NCBI RefSeq assembly: GCF_901709675.1
Contig: NC_051090.1
Location: 8,139,842 to 8,203,841 of the forward strand
DNA: 64,000 bases
Direction of reading: 5' to 3'
Origin: Syngnathus acus
Taxonomy: Eukaryota > Chordata > Actinopteri > Syngnathiformes > Syngnathidae
Below, in pieces: positions 58,765 through 64,000 of this stretch. The notes under the pieces were generated by a model that was not told the origin of the DNA, searched no databases, and saw nothing but the letters and a program-made list of their open reading frames with translations. The translations under genes and the position numbers were made by a program. Position 1 is the first letter of the stretch, and each line of letters opens with the position of its first letter.

Positions 58765-60825
58765 TCACAAAGCTTTACATGTGCAATTGATCTCTTCTTT
58801 CACCGCCTGCTCTCCATCCTCCACCTCCACTTCCCCAATGTTAGCTCCACTGCTAAGTGGCGCTTCATTCAGGGTACTGCGGAGTGTCACCCGAGTGACA
58901 CTTAAAGAATAATTTCTGGGAATGGAGTTGTGCGCCCGATGGCACATGACGTCCTTGAACATTTCTCGGAAACGTGTGGACATTAGGTTGTAGAGGATTG
59001 GGTTGACTGCCGAGCTGAGGTAGAAGAACACTCCAGAGAGGATGTGCACATATTCGAAGGCTTGCATGCGGCTCTCGGTCCACTCGGTGATGAAACTCCA
59101 TACGAGGCGATCGGTGTGGAATGGGGCCCAGCAGATCCCGAAAACCACCACTAAAACAACTGCAAACAAGCATGTAAAGATGAAAGTATTAGAAATTTCT
59201 ATATGGAAGGTGAGACAATTGATGAGGTGCACAGAATGACCTAAACTCTGTGGTTGTAAATGATCGAATCATTCTTTTTCAAAAACATTATAATTTTAAT
59301 TAATCGTAATAGTGCACCTTTGATAAAAGATGCAATGTGACGTTTTTTCAAAAGATGACCATTTTTTGTACGTACACATGGTCTGAGGAGATTCAACATT
59401 TGTTAACAGAATACACACAATTCAACATTGATTAATCACAGATACCATAATGCCAATACACGCAGTGCCGGAGCTAGAGGGTGGGTTGCGTGGGAAATTG
59501 GCCCCCGTGAAATAGGCTTTTGACCTCCACAAAGGTGCTAAGTCGGATAATTGACTTAGGTATTTTACGATTTTTTTTTATACATTTCTACACGTCCCCT
59601 TGTGGGGAACATGAAAACAATCTATCAGCATTTTTTTAAATGTCGCCATAATGGCTTTGCTGTGTCAACAATGTGACTCAATATTTTTTTTGTCTTGCTT
59701 TTCAAAACATACAAGTTTCCTTGTCCGGTTCACCACCCGGTATTTGGGCAGTAGACAGGCGCTAAATTAACAGCGCAGCAATTTTGCAAACCAAATTTAG
59801 CAGATGCAATCTTAGAGACATCCAATTAATCCGATTCAACATCGATTTACATGAGTATTCATGTTTGCGCCTCTTTTTGCATGAGCAAGTTCCATTAGTT
59901 AATCACATCTTAATCATACAATAAAAAAAAAAAAACAGCCTGTTCAAGTCATTTACTAGAAAATATAACCAGTCAGGTGTAACGTACACAGCATTTTGGT
60001 GACCTGCCGTCGTCTGGCCTTTTGTTGTTGAGTGCGGACGCTACATAAGCTTTCCTGACCGGCACCTGATTTTGCTTCCATCACTTGGTGTATCCTCTCC
60101 TGTTTGAGCTGCAGCCCGATAAGTGTGTATAAAACACTAATGGTGAGCATGGGCAGGAAGAAAAATAGCAAGGTGGTGACTTGGATGATAAGTTTATAGA
60201 TCCACAGAGGCTTCACTAGCGTACACATGGCCGAGTCAGGGATCTCCACATTGTGTAGCCCGTCAGGGCTGGTTGAGTTACTGGTCAGGTAGGAAATCCC
60301 GTGCAAACTTGTGTTGGGAAGAGCACACACCACGGACACACCCCACACTGTAAGAATGACCCGCCTGGCATGGGTGCGCGTCACGACATATTTTGCACGT
60401 AGTGGGTGCACCACGGCAATGTAGCGTTCCACGCTCAGCGCCGTCACATTGAGGATGGATGCCAAGCAGACGGTCTCGAACAGGAAGATTTTAAAGTAGC
60501 AGCCTCCCTTCCCAAACAGAAAAGGGTAGTTTTGCCACAGGTCGTACAGCTCCAGCGGCATGCCCAGCAGTAGCACCAGCAAGTCCGACACGGCCAGGCT
60601 GAACAAGTAGTAGTTGGTTGGCGTCCACATGACTTTGTTGCGTGCAATGACTGTGCAAGTCAGCACATTGCCAAACACGCCGACCAAAAATATGATCAGG
60701 TAATTGATGAAGATAGGAAGCAACATGGGTGAGCGACGGGGTCCCAGACGTTTCTCCAGAAACTCGACCAATGTCACATTCGTGTTCTCCACTTGCGTGT
60801 TACTGCCATTTGTGTCAGGAGTCAT
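58765..60825 (-). CDS. nmur1: neuromedin U receptor 1-type GPCR
   Basis: Two coding exons on the minus strand: 60825-59988 and 59159-58765 (1233 nt, 410 aa). The first ends ATGCTGT|gtacgt and the second starts after tttgcag, rebuilding KMLFVLVVVFG in TM6, the intron position used in NMUR genes. Seven helices are visible. Features include N-terminal sequons (NGS, NVT), TM2 [16 protein letters not shown], a long [22 protein letters not shown]3 ending in ERY instead of DRY, TM6 [11 protein letters not shown]7 NPILYNL, and a Ser-rich tail. [28 protein letters not shown] and LMSTRFRE match NMUR1 better than NMUR2. The family couples peptide agonists (neuromedin U/S) to Gq/11 in feeding, smooth muscle and immune control. 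An ATG-less codon run (TTG AAG AAG) precedes the chosen Met. An acceptor at 60848-60850 marks a 5'UTR intron. Confidence 0.92.
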
Positions 60826-60847
60826 CTTCTTCAAGTGGTGAGACTAT

Positions 60848-63774
60848 CTGTGAAAAATGACATAAACTTCCATAAATGAATCTACACACAAATACAGTCG
60901 ATTATTACTGACAGAAGACGGACGCAACATTTCGCTTTAACAACCTCATTTTATTTTCTTTAATAATTTTCTAGAAAGATACACGCCTGGTGATGACATG
61001 CTAATCTTCATCCATTCTTTTTCAAGCCAAAACTCCCTGTTAAATATTCTGTTACTTTTAATGAACATGGTATCTCAAGTGTGACAATGTAGAGCAGACT
61101 GATGAATAAGATTAAATTGCCATTGTAAAAAGATCTTCAAATCACGTGACCTGTTCATTGGGGTTTTACCCAATACACAACTTTTTTTTTTATGGCAACA
61201 AGACAACCACATCGCTCTACATTGAATATAGTGCTAAAATCTTGAAAATATTTTCATAGATTTTCCCATTGTCTCTATTCTGCTAACTTTTTATTGGATT
61301 AACGTATGTATGTAATGACGAGTATGCCAATGTTTTTTCAAATAAATATACTGAGGTGCAGTCATTTTTGCTGAGCTCTGTACATTAGTATTTTAAGAGA
61401 TATTTTTTTTAGGCATTAGCAAATGCCTCCAAAACAACAATAAAGTCTCTTCGCTTTCCTAATTCCCATTTGTAAATCCTCACTAATTGGGCTGTTTTTC
61501 TCCGAGCTTGGATTCATGCCGTGACTGGAAATGTTCATTTCCAGTCTAATCATGCCGCCTGTTTCATTTGGGAGATTCAGTTTGTTTTCCTGAACATATA
61601 AATTCAGATTCAAAGTTAAAGTGGTCCATGAATGACAATTTAATTGTATCTTAGGCTCTTTGGGCACACTGCTCCAACTAATATTAGAAATATTGGCAAA
61701 GTGCTTTTTAATTATATTATTGTTCTGTACCATGCATTGGGTTATTACTAAATAACAGCAGTCACAAGGTCAGCAGTGACTCTACTTGTGTTTTTTTATG
61801 CATTTATTTTGACTCAAACTAGCAGCTTTTACTTTATCTTGACGGTAAGCGAGTTCTAAATAACATTGTCCTTTGGCTAACATTTTAAACTGAAGATTAT
61901 TTCAAATGATTTTGTGGTGTTAACTATGCATAGGATGGGCACAGCACACCCTTCACAAGGTGTTGATTAATATAGTCTTAATTTAAATGGGTGTTTGGAA
62001 GAATAACCCATTTTTAGTAGGTTTGCCAAGTCGGTGTGGGAAAAGTGACATCCGTGAATGCACTGCTGTAGATTTGATCTGAGCCAGGGTTCAATTTCAA
62101 GATTTCATACGGCTAGTGAATGCATTTGCTGCAAGAGCTGTGCCCCTGCATGACTTTGGAAAAGTGGCCATCTATCCAATCATATATCATTTTCAGTCCA
62201 AAAAGACATGTCATTTTTTCCCCCAAAGGATTCACTGCCTTTTCTGGTTTTTTTGCCCCCTGTTGGGTATTTTTGTGTTTTGGTGTTTTACTTTCACCAT
62301 GTCATTAATTCCATCATGCCTCTGCCTGAGTCCTAAAGTAAATCTGTACTGTACTATTTGTAACATATTAATTCATCAATCTGAAAAATTAATATACAGT
62401 AGTGTTATATGCATGCCACTTTTAGCTATGACTCATTAAGATTCTATGCTTAGTCGCATGACTTCTCTGGCATCATGTTCACACTTAATTGATTTTTATT
62501 CACACCACACAGACCCAAAGTGGCATTGTCAGTGTGATTTTATTTGGCGCCCCACTTCTGTGATTTACTTGCTTACAAAAGAAATCATGATGCTACTTAG
62601 CAATTTATTTGTCATTTGTCAGTACGGGATAACAAAAGGTACATTTAATAGCTATATTGCTGAAATTGCCTTGAACCACTTAGCAGAGAACTCGGCATGG
62701 AGCCCTAACCCTAACCCTAGGTCTGAAAACATGTATGCGATTTTTGCAAAGAAAACTTAAAAACAATGTGCAGTCGGTGAATATTTGATTTATTGATGCT
62801 TTTGACATTTGATTTTGATTTGATTTGTAAAACACTGGTCCGTGAAAAAAACTCTCTGACAAAAATACTGTCCGTGGTGCTAATAAGGTTGGGGATCGGT
62901 GGCCTAAAGGGTAAGCCAGACTAGTTTATAATGTACATTATTTTTATTATATTTATATACGTATGTAGTATTGGAAACAGGCGTTTAACACAGATAATGA
63001 TTTTACAAGTATCATGTTTTGGTTCCAACATTTACGTTTTGCTTCCCGGAACTCCCTGACAAATTTAAAATGTAAATAGATAGGATTAGTGTAAGGAATG
63101 GCTTTACATTTATAATTGATGCTTTATATTTCCTTATGCTGAGGCTGGGGTCATTTGACTATAAGTACCAAAAAATAAGATACAAATATTGGCAGGAGTG
63201 CACATAACTGGTGTGCATGTGCACTGAAATGCCACGTTACATTTCTTTTTAAAACCAAGGAGCAAAGCAGTGAACTGGATTGGAGGTGCAACAATATGAT
63301 GATAAACATAGAATCTGAATGTAACTTGTGACATGCGAAACCAGCCCGATGTGAGGCTATCGGAGCTGTTCATTATCCCACACTTAAGTCAACAATGTAT
63401 TTGATTGTTTTCATGTTTCAGCCAATAATAATGGTTTTACACTTGAACACATGTCAAAAAGGTTCAAATTTTACTGTAATGATTTCTGATCAGTTGATGA
63501 AGGTTTTATGATTTCCATTCTTTCCTTTGTTAAAACTATACTTAGAAATTTACCAAATCTTGAGTCAGCAGCTTGCCACCAATCTATACTGTGAGTGACC
63601 AGAGAGCATTAATTTCTTTACTTCCTGTTCATACATTGCCTTGATCACTGCAGCAGAATATTGCACATTCAAGATAATGCATATTTTTTTTAACTTGCCC
63701 TACCGAATCAACAGGTGACTTCAAGCTAAAACAAATCCATTATTTATTACAGGTTAACGAAGCAGGTATCTTAC
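60848..63774 (-). other. probable nmur1 5'UTR intron, no other gene seen
   Basis: It runs from the donor after 63775 to the acceptor before 60847 (minus strand). Contents are AT-rich. The run at 62701-62719 is three telomere-like CCCTAA units. Region 61480-61600 looks less AT-rich and non-repetitive, but I have no basis to name it. Open frames of about 105 codons here have no family features. Confidence 0.45.
62701..62719. repeat. short interstitial telomere-like repeat
   Basis: Three consecutive CCCTAA-type units (agccctaaccctaaccctag) within the nmur1 upstream intron. Too short to infer a fusion point. Confidence 0.8.
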
Positions 63775-63775
63775 C

Positions 63776-63960
63776 TTGTCCCGAGTGTGCTTTGTGGATT
63801 GAAAGGGAGTGTGAACAATGAGCTGCTCTCTCGTCTCTCGCTTCTGATCTGTAGCTCCCTCCTCAAGCCTCCCTCGCCGTCGCCTCATGCCACCCATTGT
63901 CGTCACCCTCCACCGCTCCACATATTATACACGCACACCACCCCAGCATTCAAATTCATA
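63776..63960 (-). promoter_or_regulatory. nmur1: candidate nmur1 5'UTR exon and promoter
   Basis: On the minus strand a good donor (gggacaag|gtaagata, exon end 63775) follows a richer, non-repetitive stretch of about 150 bp with TATA-like 'tataatatg' near 63920. It pairs with the acceptor (ttttcacag, exon start 60847) 22 nt before the nmur1 ATG. The exon 5' end is not determined. Confidence 0.4.
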
Positions 63961-64000
63961 ATTGTGTCTAGGTAATTACATAATTACTATAATGCTAATC

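Noticed and set aside
58865-59173. Second minus-strand frame overlapping nmur1 exon 2
   Set aside because: Out-of-frame shadow of the receptor's TM6-TM7 region.
62701-62719. Telomere-like CCCTAA units as evidence of a chromosome fusion
   Set aside because: Only three units; such short runs occur by chance or as insertion scars.
1-64000. CRISPR arrays, operons, tRNA or rRNA genes
   Set aside because: The window is vertebrate nuclear DNA with spliced genes; I saw no cloverleaf, rRNA or regularly spaced repeat arrays.

Overview
This is a vertebrate genomic window, and the proteins, short introns and interspersed repeats point to a teleost fish, probably a percomorph. The species cannot be named from the sequence. 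Exons were assembled by hand from GT/AG sites, reading-frame phase and similarity to known protein families. All models below close in frame.

Layout: (1) 1-4.86 kb has no recognisable gene and ends in a GACA/AAAT microsatellite. (2) tsc22d2 (+), 5.7-21.2 kb, has a long-isoform first exon, an 11 kb intron, an internal first exon for a short isoform and a shared TSC-box/leucine-zipper 3' end. (3) 21.2-25.3 kb is gene-poor. (4) rubcn, encoding Rubicon (+), 25.4-39.9 kb, has 21 coding exons and an apparent alternative last exon with its own poly(A) signal. (5) Three tandem 5-HT3-receptor-like Cys-loop channel genes (-) lie at 40.0-43.0, 43.9-46.9 and 48.3-51.2 kb. Their exon architecture is nearly identical. 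The third is bracketed by two near-identical palindromic MITEs. (6) A hAT-type non-autonomous element with an intact 8-bp target duplication precedes dynlt2b/tctex1d2 (+), 53.7-55.3 kb. (7) 55.3-58.7 kb has no recognisable gene. (8) An nmur1-type neuromedin U receptor (-) occupies 58.8-60.8 kb, with a probable 5'UTR exon near 63.8 kb.

The genes do not form a pathway. They are a syntenic block: the human counterparts TSC22D2, RUBCN, DYNLT2B and HTR3C/D/E all lie on 3q, while NMUR1 is on 2q. rubcn and the first 5-HT3-like gene converge on a compact two-strand poly(A) region.

The most interesting points are: a 346-codon alternative C-terminus of Rubicon that removes the last zinc-binding cysteines and carries a repeated R-L-x-x-x-[LF]-S-K motif; a conserved 72-nt tsc22d2 cassette exon with an in-frame stop; 5-HT3-like subunits lacking the conductance-limiting MA arginines and the loop-B tryptophan; and the transposon pair around the third receptor gene.
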